Assembly (NCBI RefSeq): GCF_003231285.1
Contig: NZ_QKNS01000008.1
Span: forward strand, 124,001-188,000
Direction: 5' to 3'
Source: Hymenobacter sediminis
Lineage (GTDB): Bacteria > Bacteroidota > Bacteroidia > Cytophagales > Hymenobacteraceae
Length of the DNA stretch: 64,000 nt
This document shows, one piece after another, positions 1-7,885 of the stretch. Both the position numbers and the translations under genes were made by a program. Under the pieces are notes generated by a model. That model saw only the letters and a list, made by a program, of their open reading frames with translations, had not been told where the DNA came from and ran no database searches. Each line of letters starts with the position of its first letter. Position 1 is the first letter of the stretch.

Positions 1-253
1 GAATGTTGGCTTCTACATCAAGCTTCTGCTGGGCCTCGCCCTGCACGTTCTGCTGACCCATGCTGCCGATGATGCTCGTCAGGCCCGCCCGGTTTACTTC
101 CCGGTTCACAATTTTGCCGGCCAGCGCAATGTCGCGCAGCAGCTGGCTTAGCTCCCCGGTGGCGAAGGGAAACTCGGCCTGTTTCCGCATGATGTAGCGC
201 TCCAGTGTAGTACCAACCGGCTGAGCAATAGTGTTTTCAGTAGAAATATTCAT
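1..253 (-). CDS. fbp: Fructose-1,6-bisphosphatase class I, N-terminal fragment
   Basis: The reading frame starts at an ATG (complement of 251-253) and runs off the left edge, giving about 84 residues. The visible part contains ERYIMRKQAEFPFATGEL followed by LLRDIALAGKIVNREVNRAG, LTSIIGSMG and NVQGEAQQKLDVEAN. These match the conserved N-terminal AMP-site and early helix region of class I FBPases, which hydrolyse fructose-1,6-bisphosphate in gluconeogenesis. A gluconeogenic gene beside uronate catabolism makes sense because uronates enter metabolism as pyruvate and glyceraldehyde 3-phosphate. The catalytic metal site lies outside the window, so the identification rests on the N-terminus only. 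Confidence 0.85.
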   Translation of the reverse strand, partial: MNISTENTIAQPVGTTLERYIMRKQAEFPFATGELSQLLRDIALAGKIVNREVNRAGLTSIIGSMGQQNVQGEAQQKLDVEANI

Positions 254-421
254 GCGTGGTAGGGGTACAAAAGCTCCCGCAGCCTGCGCCACTGCTTTTC
301 TAGAAAGCCGCCGCGAAGTCTGGTGAGGTAAGCTGAGTGATAAGGAAGGCTACGTCGTAACGCTAGAGAGTGAGAGGCGCGAAGCGTCGCGTCTGCGTTG
401 TTGCTGAGGTTGTTTATTTTA

Positions 422-463
422 TCATTCCTCGTCTCTGCTTGATGTGCAGAGTGCTCGGAATGA
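422..463. repeat. Intergenic palindrome, TCATTCC type
   Basis: Outer arms TCATTCC (422-428) and GGAATGA (457-463) enclose a second pair, CTCTGC and GCAGAG. The outer ends resemble the better-preserved palindrome at 22033-22104. It lies between fbp and the end of the galacturonate operon and could end or protect the upstream transcript. It is an imperfect, probably decayed, member of the palindrome group seen elsewhere in the window. Confidence 0.5.
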
Positions 464-518
464 CGAGCTGGGTTGGGCCCTCGATGATTGAGACACCCTA
501 TTGCGTCTCTATACCAGC

Positions 519-992
519 CTAGCTCTTGACCTCGGGCTGTTTCTGGCTTTGCCAGAGTACTACCTGCCAGCCTTTTTTAGGGTCTTTTATCTGCACTACC
601 ACGTACTTGAGGTGGGCCAGATTAAGGGTTCCGTCGGGTTTGGGGGGTAGGGTGATGGTAATGGTGCCGTTGACTACGGCGGCCTTGCCATCGTTGTAGG
701 CGCGCACGTTCAGGGCCTCCACGTCAATCTTATCGTACTGGCTTTTGCCGTCGCGGATGCTCTGGAGGTACTCCTGCTTGTTGTTTTGCTTGCCATTGGA
801 ATGGGTGTACACCAGGTCCTCGGAGAAGACCTTTTCCAGCACGGCGTAATCTTTCTTCACCTGGGCCTCGAAGCGCTGCCGTTCCAGGGCTTCTACCTGT
901 TTGGCAGCGGCCTGATCGTTCTTGGTTTGGGCAAACGTGAGGGTAGGCAAGGCCAGCCCCAGTAGCATGAATAGCAACTGCAGTTTTTTCAT
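519..992 (-). CDS. Secreted NTF2-like (DUF4440/SnoaL-like) protein
   Basis: The protein has about 157 residues. It starts at the ATG giving MKKLQLLFMLLGLALP; an in-frame TTG five codons upstream is unlikely. A signal peptide ends near TFAQ. The mature part, with QRFEAQVKKDYAVLEKVFSE, YTHSNGK and a strand-rich C-terminus ending in VVLWQSQ, fits the cone-shaped NTF2-like fold of DUF4440 proteins. Members range from enzymes to ligand-binding proteins, so no reaction can be named. It begins 19 bp after the exuT stop on the same strand and is probably the last gene of the catabolic operon. A role in uronate use is only positional inference. Confidence 0.7.
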   Translation of the reverse strand: MKKLQLLFMLLGLALPTLTFAQTKNDQAAAKQVEALERQRFEAQVKKDYAVLEKVFSEDLVYTHSNGKQNNKQEYLQSIRDGKSQYDKIDVEALNVRAYNDGKAAVVNGTITITLPPKPDGTLNLAHLKYVVVQIKDPKKGWQVVLWQSQKQPEVKS

Positions 993-1011
993 AGTACAGA
1001 AAAACAAAGGG

Positions 1012-2379
1012 TTAGCGAGTCGCTGAAGTTGAGCTGTCCAGGTTAATTTGCTTCATGGTGGGGGCCAGGAAATGCATTAGCACCCAGGCCAGCAGGTAGG
1101 CCCCGCCGCAAATCCAGAACATGATGAAATAGGCCTTATCCAGCTGCCCGATGCTTTCATAGTACACAAACATGCGCTTCTGCACCAGCGCCGACAGCAC
1201 AATGCCGCCCATGCCGCCCGCCATACCGCCAATGCCGGTTACGGAAGCCACGGCGCGCTTCGGGAACATATCCGACACGGTGGTGAAGATATTGGCGCTC
1301 CAGGCCTGGTGGGCGGCAGCGGCAATACCAATTACCAGCACGGCCAGCCACATATTAATCTGCCCGAGCTGCTGGGCAAACACAATCGGGAACACGCACA
1401 GGGCAATGAGCAGCATGCTGGTTTTGCGGGCCCGGAAAGCCGGCATTCCGTGCTTGATGAAGTTCAGGGGAATCCAGCCACCGCCCACGCTGCCAATACT
1501 CGAGAGCATGTATACCATGGCCACGGGCAAGGCAATATCGGTGCCTTTGAGGCCGTACTGCTTGCTCAGGAAGTCGGGCAGCCAGAACAGGTAAAACCAC
1601 CACACGGGGTCGGTCAGGAACTTGCCCAGCACGAAACCCCAGGTCTGACGGAAGGTCAGCAGCTTAAACCACGATACTTTTGGCTCCGTCTCAATGGCAG
1701 CCGCCGCCAGGTCATCTACGTCGCTGTGGATGTAGTCGAATTCGGCTTTCGTGAGCTTAGCGTGGCGGGCCGGCACTTCGTACAGCCAAAACCACAACGC
1801 CAGCCAGATAAAGCCAATAGCGCCCGTGATGATAAAAGCCCACTTCCAGCCAATGGTTTCGGCAATCAGGGGCACTGTTAGCGGGGCAATGATGGCCCCC
1901 ACGTTGGAGCCCGAGTTGAAAATGCCCGTTGCCAGGGCCCGCTCCTTCTGCGGAAACCACTCGGCGGTGGTTTTAATAGCAGCCGGAAAGTTGCCGGCCT
2001 CCGTTACGCCCAGAAAGGCCCGCGCTACACTAAAACCCAGCGTGGTGCTCACGAAAGCGTGCCCAATGGCAGCCAGGCTCCACAGAAACGTGGAAAGCGC
2101 ATACCCAATTTTGGTACCCAGCTTGTCAATCACGCGGCCTACCCCCAGCATGCCCAGCGAGTACGCCAGCTTAAAGGCTATTTCGATGTTGGCGTAGTCG
2201 CCGGCATTCCAATGAAACTCGGTTTCGAGGTAGGGCTTGAGCAGAGAAATCACCGCCCGGTCGAGGTAGTTGACCGTGGTAGCGAAAAACACCAGACCAC
2301 AAATGGTCCAGCGGTATTTCCCCATGCCCGACACGGGAGCCGGGGGGGCGGGCGGAGATTGAGTGGCGGATGGTATCAT
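1012..2379 (-). CDS. exuT: Hexuronate transporter, MFS anion:cation symporter family
   Basis: A 455-residue major facilitator protein with about 12 membrane segments. Near the N-terminus it has VNYLDRAVISLLKPYL and later RAFLGVTEAGNFPAAIK and AEWFPQKERALATGIFNSG, hallmarks of the anion:cation symporter group that includes ExuT. Family members import galacturonate or glucuronate with protons across the inner membrane. It lies downstream of eda in a run of uronate genes with a gap of about 75 bp, which supports monouronate as substrate. The family also takes other sugar acids such as galactarate, so the exact substrate is inferred from context. The Pro-rich N-terminal 18 residues are cytosolic. 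Confidence 0.88.
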   Translation of the reverse strand: MIPSATQSPPAPPAPVSGMGKYRWTICGLVFFATTVNYLDRAVISLLKPYLETEFHWNAGDYANIEIAFKLAYSLGMLGVGRVIDKLGTKIGYALSTFLWSLAAIGHAFVSTTLGFSVARAFLGVTEAGNFPAAIKTTAEWFPQKERALATGIFNSGSNVGAIIAPLTVPLIAETIGWKWAFIITGAIGFIWLALWFWLYEVPARHAKLTKAEFDYIHSDVDDLAAAAIETEPKVSWFKLLTFRQTWGFVLGKFLTDPVWWFYLFWLPDFLSKQYGLKGTDIALPVAMVYMLSSIGSVGGGWIPLNFIKHGMPAFRARKTSMLLIALCVFPIVFAQQLGQINMWLAVLVIGIAAAAHQAWSANIFTTVSDMFPKRAVASVTGIGGMAGGMGGIVLSALVQKRMFVYYESIGQLDKAYFIMFWICGGAYLLAWVLMHFLAPTMKQINLDSSTSATR

Positions 2380-2454
2380 CGAGTTCAGGGAATTCGGTGG
2401 GAGATACTCGGGAAAGGCGGCAGTACGGAAGGCGAAAGCGCAGGCCTGGGAGCC

Positions 2455-3111
2455 TTACTTTTTCAGGGAGTCCACAACGGTCAGCAGCCCGGCAATCTGC
2501 CGGCTCAGAGCCTCGGTGTCATCGGCGTTTTTGAAGAGCTGGGAGCCCATGCCCACTATGTTCACGCCGGCCGTGAACCATTCGTGCAGGCTTTCTTCGG
2601 TGGGCTCTACCCCCCCAGTCACCATCAAAGGCACCGTGGGCATGGGGCCGCGCAGGCTTTTGATGAATCCCGGCCCGAGCACGTTGCCGGGGAATATTTT
2701 GACGATGGCCGCCCCGAGCTGGGTAGCCTGGTACACCTCGGAAATGGTCATGGTGCCGGGCAGCCAGGGCGTGTTGTGCTGGCGGCATACCTCGGCTACT
2801 TCCGTCGTGAGGCAGGGCTGCACCACAAAATCGGCCCCGGCCTGAATAAAGCGCTCCGCGTCGGCGGCGGTGTAAATAGTGCCGATACCCAGCAGCATAT
2901 CCGGGCAGTTTTCCTGAACGAAGGGCACCAGTTCCTGGAATACCTCGAAGGCGTTGGTGCCGCGGTTGGTAAACTCAAACACGCGCAGCCCGCCGGCGTA
3001 GCAGGCCTGCAGAATGCGCTTGGTGTACGCTGCGTCGGCGTGGTAAAATACCGGCACCACGGGGTAGCGCAGTACGGTTTCCAGGGCAGCGGCAGAGGAG
3101 AATCGGGACAT
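2455..3111 (-). CDS. eda: KDPG/KHG aldolase (Entner-Doudoroff aldolase)
   Basis: A class I aldolase of about 218 residues that cleaves 2-keto-3-deoxy-6-phosphogluconate to pyruvate and glyceraldehyde 3-phosphate. With the start at MSRFSS, the catalytic Glu is at about residue 46 (VFEFTNRG) and the Schiff-base Lys at about 138 (IVKIFPG); a phosphate-binding TGGVEP follows. An earlier ATG at 3127-3129 would add six residues (MINVNN) and cannot be excluded. It is the last step of both uronate routes in this locus. It follows kdgK, from which a 103-bp palindromic element separates it, and precedes exuT. Confidence 0.93.
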   Translation of the reverse strand: MSRFSSAAALETVLRYPVVPVFYHADAAYTKRILQACYAGGLRVFEFTNRGTNAFEVFQELVPFVQENCPDMLLGIGTIYTAADAERFIQAGADFVVQPCLTTEVAEVCRQHNTPWLPGTMTISEVYQATQLGAAIVKIFPGNVLGPGFIKSLRGPMPTVPLMVTGGVEPTEESLHEWFTAGVNIVGMGSQLFKNADDTEALSRQIAGLLTVVDSLKK

Positions 3112-3140
3112 GTTATTTACGTTAATCATCAAATAGTCAT

Positions 3141-3243
3141 TGTCATGCTGAGCGAAGTCGAAGCATCTCTACCGCTTCGTTGCAATGCTACCTTTATTGA
3201 TATAGCCAGAGGTAGAGATGCTTCGGCTGCGCTCAGCATGACA
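3141..3243. repeat. Long inverted repeat between kdgK and eda
   Basis: Arms of 33 bp (3141-3173 and 3211-3243) begin TGTCATGCTGAGCGAAGTCG and pair with only two mismatches around a 37-bp spacer. The element fills almost the whole kdgK-eda gap. It shares its outer end, TGTCAT-C-TGAGC, with the palindromes at 6066-6156 and 24185-24280 but has a different inner part (AAGCATCTCTACC). As RNA it would form a very stable hairpin inside the operon transcript. Confidence 0.9.
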
Positions 3244-3255
3244 CTACTCTTACTC

Positions 3256-4266
3256 CTACCGGAGCAAGCGGCCCGACGTATTGCCGGCCACAATGTGCTC
3301 CACTTCGGCGGCCGTCACCAGGTTGATGTCGCCGTGAATGGTGTGCTTAAGGGCAGACGCGGCCGTGGCAAACGTCAGGGCTTCCTGCAGAGTGGGGTAA
3401 GTAAGCTGCCCGTAGATGAAGCCCGAAATGAAGGAGTCGCCCCCGCCAATGCGGTCTACTACCGGGTTGATATCGAAGAACTCGGTTTCGTGGTACTGGC
3501 CGCCGCTGAAGGCAATGCCCTTAATCCGCTCGTGGGAGGCGCTTTGGGTTTTGCGGCGGGTAGCAATTACCTGCTGAATCTGGGGGAAGCGCCGGATTAG
3601 CTGCTGGCTCATTGACACGAAGCTGTTCTCGGCGCCGGCTTCCGCTTTGATGCCAAACAGGTCTTCGGCGTCGCCCTCGGTGCACACCACCAGGTCGCAG
3701 CCCGCTACCAGATCGGGCATTACATCCTGGGCGCGCTGCCCGTACTGCCACAGGTTGCGGCGGTAATTCACGTCGGCCGAAACAGTGAGGCCCAGCCGCC
3801 GGGCCGCGGCAATGGCTTCCTGCGTGGCCTGCGCCGCCGAAGCTGATATGGCGGGCGTAATGCCGGTCCAGTGAAAAAGCTGGGCGTTGCTGAAAATCTC
3901 GTCCCAGTTGAACCACTCCGGTTGCAGGTTGGCGAAAGCCGAATCGTACCGGTCGTACACGATGCGGCTGGCCCGCAAGGAAGCGCCTACTTCCAAGAAG
4001 TACAGGCCCAGGCGCTGGCCCTGAAACACGCAGTGGCGCATGTCCACGCCGTGGTGCTGAAACTGCTGGGCCGCGGCTCGCCCCACGGCATTATCCGGAA
4101 AGCAGCCCGCATGAGCCGCCGGTACGCCCAGGTAAGCCAGAGCCGCCGCCACGTTGGCATCGCCGCCGCCGTAGGTAATTTCCAGCGAGCTGGCCTGCGA
4201 CAACCGGTAGTTCAACGGCGGCGACAACCGCATCATGATTTCACCAAAGGTGACAACTTGCTTCAT
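3256..4266 (-). CDS. kdgK: 2-keto-3-deoxygluconate kinase (PfkB family)
   Basis: A 336-residue PfkB-type sugar kinase that phosphorylates KDG to KDPG with ATP. The N-terminus has VTFGEIMMRLSPP and the sugar-binding YGGGDANVAAALAYLG. The C-terminal PfkB signature DRIGGGDSFISG carries the catalytic Asp near residue 277. Such features do not by themselves separate KDG kinase from fructokinase. Placement between eda and uxaC, and the FGEIMMRLSPP start typical of KdgK, make KDG by far the best substrate. In the pathway it receives KDG from both KduD and UxaA. Confidence 0.92.
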   Translation of the reverse strand: MKQVVTFGEIMMRLSPPLNYRLSQASSLEITYGGGDANVAAALAYLGVPAAHAGCFPDNAVGRAAAQQFQHHGVDMRHCVFQGQRLGLYFLEVGASLRASRIVYDRYDSAFANLQPEWFNWDEIFSNAQLFHWTGITPAISASAAQATQEAIAAARRLGLTVSADVNYRRNLWQYGQRAQDVMPDLVAGCDLVVCTEGDAEDLFGIKAEAGAENSFVSMSQQLIRRFPQIQQVIATRRKTQSASHERIKGIAFSGGQYHETEFFDINPVVDRIGGGDSFISGFIYGQLTYPTLQEALTFATAASALKHTIHGDINLVTAAEVEHIVAGNTSGRLLR

Positions 4267-4307
4267 GGAAAGGAGCTAGAAGTTAGAATCCAAGGCCGCT
4301 ACGTAAA

Positions 4308-4458
4308 GCTAGCTCCCCTCCTCAGCGGAGGAGGGGTTGGGGGTGGTTGATGGGGTAGGGAGATGCTAGAGCTAGTTTTTGGGATGTTCAACTGCAAGTC
4401 AACCACCCCCGGCCCCACGCCGCTTGATGCGCGGAATCATCTGAGGAGAGGAGCTAGT
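4308..4458. repeat. Composite inverted repeat between uxaC and kdgK
   Basis: Two nested arm pairs are visible. AGCTAGCTCCCCTCCTCAG (4307-4325) pairs imperfectly with CTGAGGAGAGGAGCTAGT (4441-4458). GGGGTTGGGGGTGGTTGA (4333-4350) pairs with TCAACCACCCCCGGCCCC (4399-4416). The left side also forms a local hairpin, CCCCTCCTC and GAGGAGGGG. It is unrelated in sequence to the TCATCCTGAGC palindromes but occupies the same kind of position, a gap in the uronate operon. Confidence 0.85.
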
Positions 4459-4466
4459 TTCTGGCT

Positions 4467-5903
4467 TTAGACTACCGCCGTTTCAATCGGCTGGGCTACT
4501 ACAGCAAAGCCGAAGTACTGCTTGGCGTTGCCGTAGCAAATGTTCTGGATGATGCCGCCCAGCAGTTCCATATCCGCGGGCAGCTCGCCGTTTTCTACAT
4601 CGTTGCCGAAGAGGTTGCAAAGCACGCGGCGGAAGTACTCGTGGCGCGGGTACGACAGGAAGGAGCGCGAGTCGGTGAGCATGCCCACAAAGCGACTCAG
4701 CAGGCCCATGTTGCTCAGGGCGTTGATTTGCTTCTCCATCCCGTCCTTCTGATCCAGGAACCACCAGCCGGAGCCGAACTGCACTTTTCCAGCTACGGAG
4801 CCATCGTTGAAGTTACCAATCATGGTAGCAATCAACTCGTTGTCGGCGGGGTTCAGGTTGTAGATGATGGTTTTGGCCAGCTTGTCCTGCTCGTCGAGGC
4901 GGTTGAGGAAGCTAGAAAGGGCGCGGCCCTGGGCGAAGTCGCCGATGGAATCCCAGCCGGTATCGGGGCCCAGCTCGCGCAGCATCCGGGAATTGTTGTT
5001 GCGCAAGGCACCCAGGTGGAACTGCTGGGTCCAGCCTTTCTCCCAGTCCATTTCGGCCAGCAGCACCAGCATGGCCGACTTGAATTTCAGGATTTCCTGC
5101 TCCCCTAGCGTCTCCCCTCCCCGCACCTTGGCGAAGATGGCGCTGATTTCGGCGTCGGTGTAGTCAGCGGCGTAGATCTGCTCCAGGCCGTGGTCCGACA
5201 AGCGGCAGCCCAGGGCGGCGAAATAATCGTGGCGCAGACGCAAGGCCGTTTCCAGGTCGCGGTAGGTCTTAATGTCCACAGCCGCCGATTGGCCCAGCTT
5301 GTCGAGGTAGGCGTTGTAGCCGGCGGCGTCTTCCGGGGCCATTGCCTTATCGGGGCGGAAGGTGGGTAGCACCTGCACCTCAAAGCCGCTTTCCCGGATG
5401 GCGCGGTGGTGTTCCAGGGAATCGGCCGGGTCGTCGGTGGTGCAGAGGGTTTCCACGTTCATGCGGCGCAGCAGGTTGCGCACCGAGTACTCGGGCGTCT
5501 GCAGCTTCTCATTGCACTGGTCGAAGATGCGGCGGGCGCTGTCTTTATTCAGCAGCTCCGTGATGCCGAAGTAGCGCTGCAGCTCCAGGTGGGTCCAGTG
5601 GTAGAGGGGGTTGCGCACGGTTTGGGGCACCGTTTCGGCCCATTTCTCGAACTTTTCCCAATCAGAAGCGTCGCCGGTGATGTAGCGCTCCGGAATGCCG
5701 TTAGCCCGCATGGCGCGCCACTTGTAGTGGTCGCCGTAGAGCCACACCTGGGTAATGGTATCGAACTGCTTGTCCTCCGAAATCTGGTCAGGCAGCAGGT
5801 GGTTATGGTAGTCGATGATGGGCATCTGCTTGGCATACTCGTGGTAGAGCGTGCTGGCCGTGGCCGTTTGCAGCAGGAAATCGGCGTTGAGAAATGGCTT
5901 CAT
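4467..5903 (-). CDS. uxaC: Glucuronate/galacturonate isomerase
   Basis: A 478-residue uronate isomerase of the amidohydrolase superfamily. It interconverts galacturonate with tagaturonate and glucuronate with fructuronate, the first cytosolic step of the isomerase route. The start MKPFLNADFLL and the metal-binding IIDYHNHLLPDQI are diagnostic, with WTHLELQRYFGI further on. Length is normal for UxaC. The ATG at 5901-5903 is preferred over an in-frame TTG two codons upstream. It lies in the uxaB-uxaA-uxaC-kdgK-eda series; palindromes flank it on both sides. Confidence 0.95.
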   Translation of the reverse strand: MKPFLNADFLLQTATASTLYHEYAKQMPIIDYHNHLLPDQISEDKQFDTITQVWLYGDHYKWRAMRANGIPERYITGDASDWEKFEKWAETVPQTVRNPLYHWTHLELQRYFGITELLNKDSARRIFDQCNEKLQTPEYSVRNLLRRMNVETLCTTDDPADSLEHHRAIRESGFEVQVLPTFRPDKAMAPEDAAGYNAYLDKLGQSAAVDIKTYRDLETALRLRHDYFAALGCRLSDHGLEQIYAADYTDAEISAIFAKVRGGETLGEQEILKFKSAMLVLLAEMDWEKGWTQQFHLGALRNNNSRMLRELGPDTGWDSIGDFAQGRALSSFLNRLDEQDKLAKTIIYNLNPADNELIATMIGNFNDGSVAGKVQFGSGWWFLDQKDGMEKQINALSNMGLLSRFVGMLTDSRSFLSYPRHEYFRRVLCNLFGNDVENGELPADMELLGGIIQNICYGNAKQYFGFAVVAQPIETAVV

Positions 5904-6065
5904 AGTCAACTCGAATGAAGTGGGCGGTACCCGCAGAATAGTGGGAGCGGGATGGGTAAAGGTATCCAGACAGCAGCAGCTTCTGACCAGTTTTCAACCG
6001 GTTTTACCCGTTTTTTTAACGGAAACGATACCGGTAGGCGGGGTGTCAAAAACCATCTTCACCTC

Positions 6066-6156
6066 TGTCATCCTGAGCGGGAGCAAAGGACCTCCACCGG
6101 GGGTAGCTACTATTACAACGAAGCAGTAGAGGTCCTTCGCTCCGCTCAGGATGACA
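6066..6156. repeat. Inverted repeat between uxaA and uxaC
   Basis: Left arm TGTCATCCTGAGCGGGAGCA (from 6066) and right arm ending in GCTCCGCTCAGGATGACA (6156) form about 30-bp arms with a one-base slip and a few mismatches, around a loop of about 31 bp. It is the same family as the perfect copy at 24185-24280, sharing TCATCCTGAGCGG and AGGACCTC. It sits about 19 bp after the uxaA stop. Confidence 0.88.
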
Positions 6157-6174
6157 AGAAATGGAAATGACAGT

Positions 6175-7827
6175 TTACAGCGAAACCCCGCGCTTCCACG
6201 GAATGAAATCGGTTTGGCCGTGGCGCACGGCGGCTACCTCCTCCCCGCTGGCCACGCGAATCACGTAGTCAAGGATTCGCTCGCCGGCTTGCTCAATGGT
6301 TTCTTCCCCGTCGATGACGGTACCGGTGTTCAGGTCGATAATGTCGGGCATGCGCCGGGCCAGAGCCGTGTTGCTGGAAATCTTCACTACCGGGGCAATG
6401 GGGTTGCCGGTGGGCGTACCCAGGCCCGTGGTAAACAGCACCACAGTAGCACCCGAGCCCACTTCCGCCGTCGTCGATTCCACGTCGTTGCCAGGGGTGC
6501 AGAGCAGGTTCAGGCCGGGTTTCGTGACCAGCTCGGGGTAGTCGAGCACGGCCACTACCGGCGAGGATCCGCCTTTACGGGCCGCCCCGGCCGATTTCAT
6601 GGCGTCGGTGATGAGCCCGTCGCGGATGTTGCCGGGCGAGGGGTTCATGTCAAAGCCGGAGCCCACAGCCACGGCCGAGTCGCCGTAGGCTTTCATCAGG
6701 GAGCTGAAGCGCTCGGCCGTGGCCGTGTCCACGGAGCGGTCTACCAGCTCCTGCTCTACTCCGCACAGCTCCGGAAACTCGGCCAAGATAACCGAGCCGC
6801 CGAGGGCTACCAGCAAATCAGAAACGTGGCCTACGGCGGGGTTGGCCGAGATGCCCGAGAATCCGTCGGAGCCGCCGCATTCCAGCCCAATGCAGAGCTT
6901 GCTGAGCGGGGCCGGCTGGCGCGTTACCTGGTTGGCCATCATCAGGCCGGCAAACGTCTGGCGGAGCGCGGTGCTCACCAGAGCTTCCTCGGTCCCAATT
7001 TTCTGCTGCTCCAGGATGTAAAGCGGCTTCTGAAAGTTGGGGCTACGCTTACTGATTTCGTCCTGGAGCATGCTCACCTGCGCGTTCTGGCAGCCCAGGC
7101 TCAGCACCGTAGCGCCGGCCACGTTGGGGTGGGTGATGTAACCAGCCAGCAGTCCGCAGAGCGTTTGAGCGTCCTGGCGGATACCGCCGCAACCGCCCTC
7201 ATGGCTCAGGAACCGGATGCCGTCCACGTTGGGAAACAGCTTGGGCTTCTGGTGGCCATTTTCTGCCGAGTGCAGGTCCGTGGCCAGAATTTCCTCCACC
7301 GACTTACCGGCTTGCATCAGCGAAATCAGCTCCTGTGTCTGAGGTTGGTAGCTTTTGCGGCGGGCGTAGCCGAGGTCATTTACTAGGGCTTCTTCCAGCA
7401 CCTGAATGTTGCGGTTTTCGCAGAATACCAGCGGAATCACCAGCCAGTAGTTGGCGGTGCCCACCTGGCCGTCGGGGCGGTGGAAACCCATAAAGGTGCG
7501 TTCCTGCCACTTGGTTACGTCCGGGGCCTGCCAGTCCTGGCGGCGCTGGTGGTGCTCGTCGTAGCTGTCGGTGGCGTGCTTAATGTTGCTGGTCGTCAGC
7601 AGGCCGCCTACCCCAATGGCTTCGCGGGCCGTGCCCACCAGCACCCCGTACATGTGCACTGGGTCGCCGGGGGCCAGGAACTGCAGGGCCAGCTTGTGCT
7701 TGGCCGGTATCTTATCGGTAGTCGTGACGGTGGTGCCGTCCCAGGTAACGGGCGTGCCGATGGGCAGGTCCGTGAGGGCAACGAGCACGTTATCGTCGGG
7801 GTGAATTTTGGCTACCAAATGTTTCAT
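6175..7827 (-). CDS. uxaA: Altronate dehydratase
   Basis: A 550-residue UxaA-family dehydratase that converts D-altronate to KDG. It starts at MKHLVAKIHPDDNVLVAL, which begins the small N-terminal SAF domain (about 1-95). The large C-terminal domain follows, with FMGFHRPDGQVGTANYWLV, SHEGGCGGIRQDAQTL and LGCQNAQ, the Cys-containing segments that bind metal or a cluster in this family. A longer frame upstream overlaps uxaB and starts with no family resemblance, so the ATG at 7825-7827 is chosen. It begins 58 bp after the uxaB stop. Galactarate dehydratase is related, but the neighbours favour altronate. Confidence 0.93.
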   Translation of the reverse strand: MKHLVAKIHPDDNVLVALTDLPIGTPVTWDGTTVTTTDKIPAKHKLALQFLAPGDPVHMYGVLVGTAREAIGVGGLLTTSNIKHATDSYDEHHQRRQDWQAPDVTKWQERTFMGFHRPDGQVGTANYWLVIPLVFCENRNIQVLEEALVNDLGYARRKSYQPQTQELISLMQAGKSVEEILATDLHSAENGHQKPKLFPNVDGIRFLSHEGGCGGIRQDAQTLCGLLAGYITHPNVAGATVLSLGCQNAQVSMLQDEISKRSPNFQKPLYILEQQKIGTEEALVSTALRQTFAGLMMANQVTRQPAPLSKLCIGLECGGSDGFSGISANPAVGHVSDLLVALGGSVILAEFPELCGVEQELVDRSVDTATAERFSSLMKAYGDSAVAVGSGFDMNPSPGNIRDGLITDAMKSAGAARKGGSSPVVAVLDYPELVTKPGLNLLCTPGNDVESTTAEVGSGATVVLFTTGLGTPTGNPIAPVVKISSNTALARRMPDIIDLNTGTVIDGEETIEQAGERILDYVIRVASGEEVAAVRHGQTDFIPWKRGVSL

Positions 7828-7885
7828 TGGATTGTGTTCTAAAGTGGTATTGCTGGCCGTACAACTGCCGGAAAAGCAGATGAGT

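Noticed and set aside
2059..3600. 513-codon open frame on the plus strand across exuT, eda and kdgK
   Set aside because: It runs antisense through three clear genes and two intergenic gaps, including a palindrome. The product is Gly/His/Arg-rich low-complexity sequence, typical of the reverse frame of GC-rich genes.
6005..6030. Possible third LacI site upstream of uxaC (AACGGAAACGAT)
   Set aside because: It shares only a few bases with the two real sites and lacks the GTCGGGAACGTTGCC part.
6151..7386. 411-codon plus-strand frame opposite uxaA
   Set aside because: Antisense shadow of a well-conserved gene; no recognisable motif.
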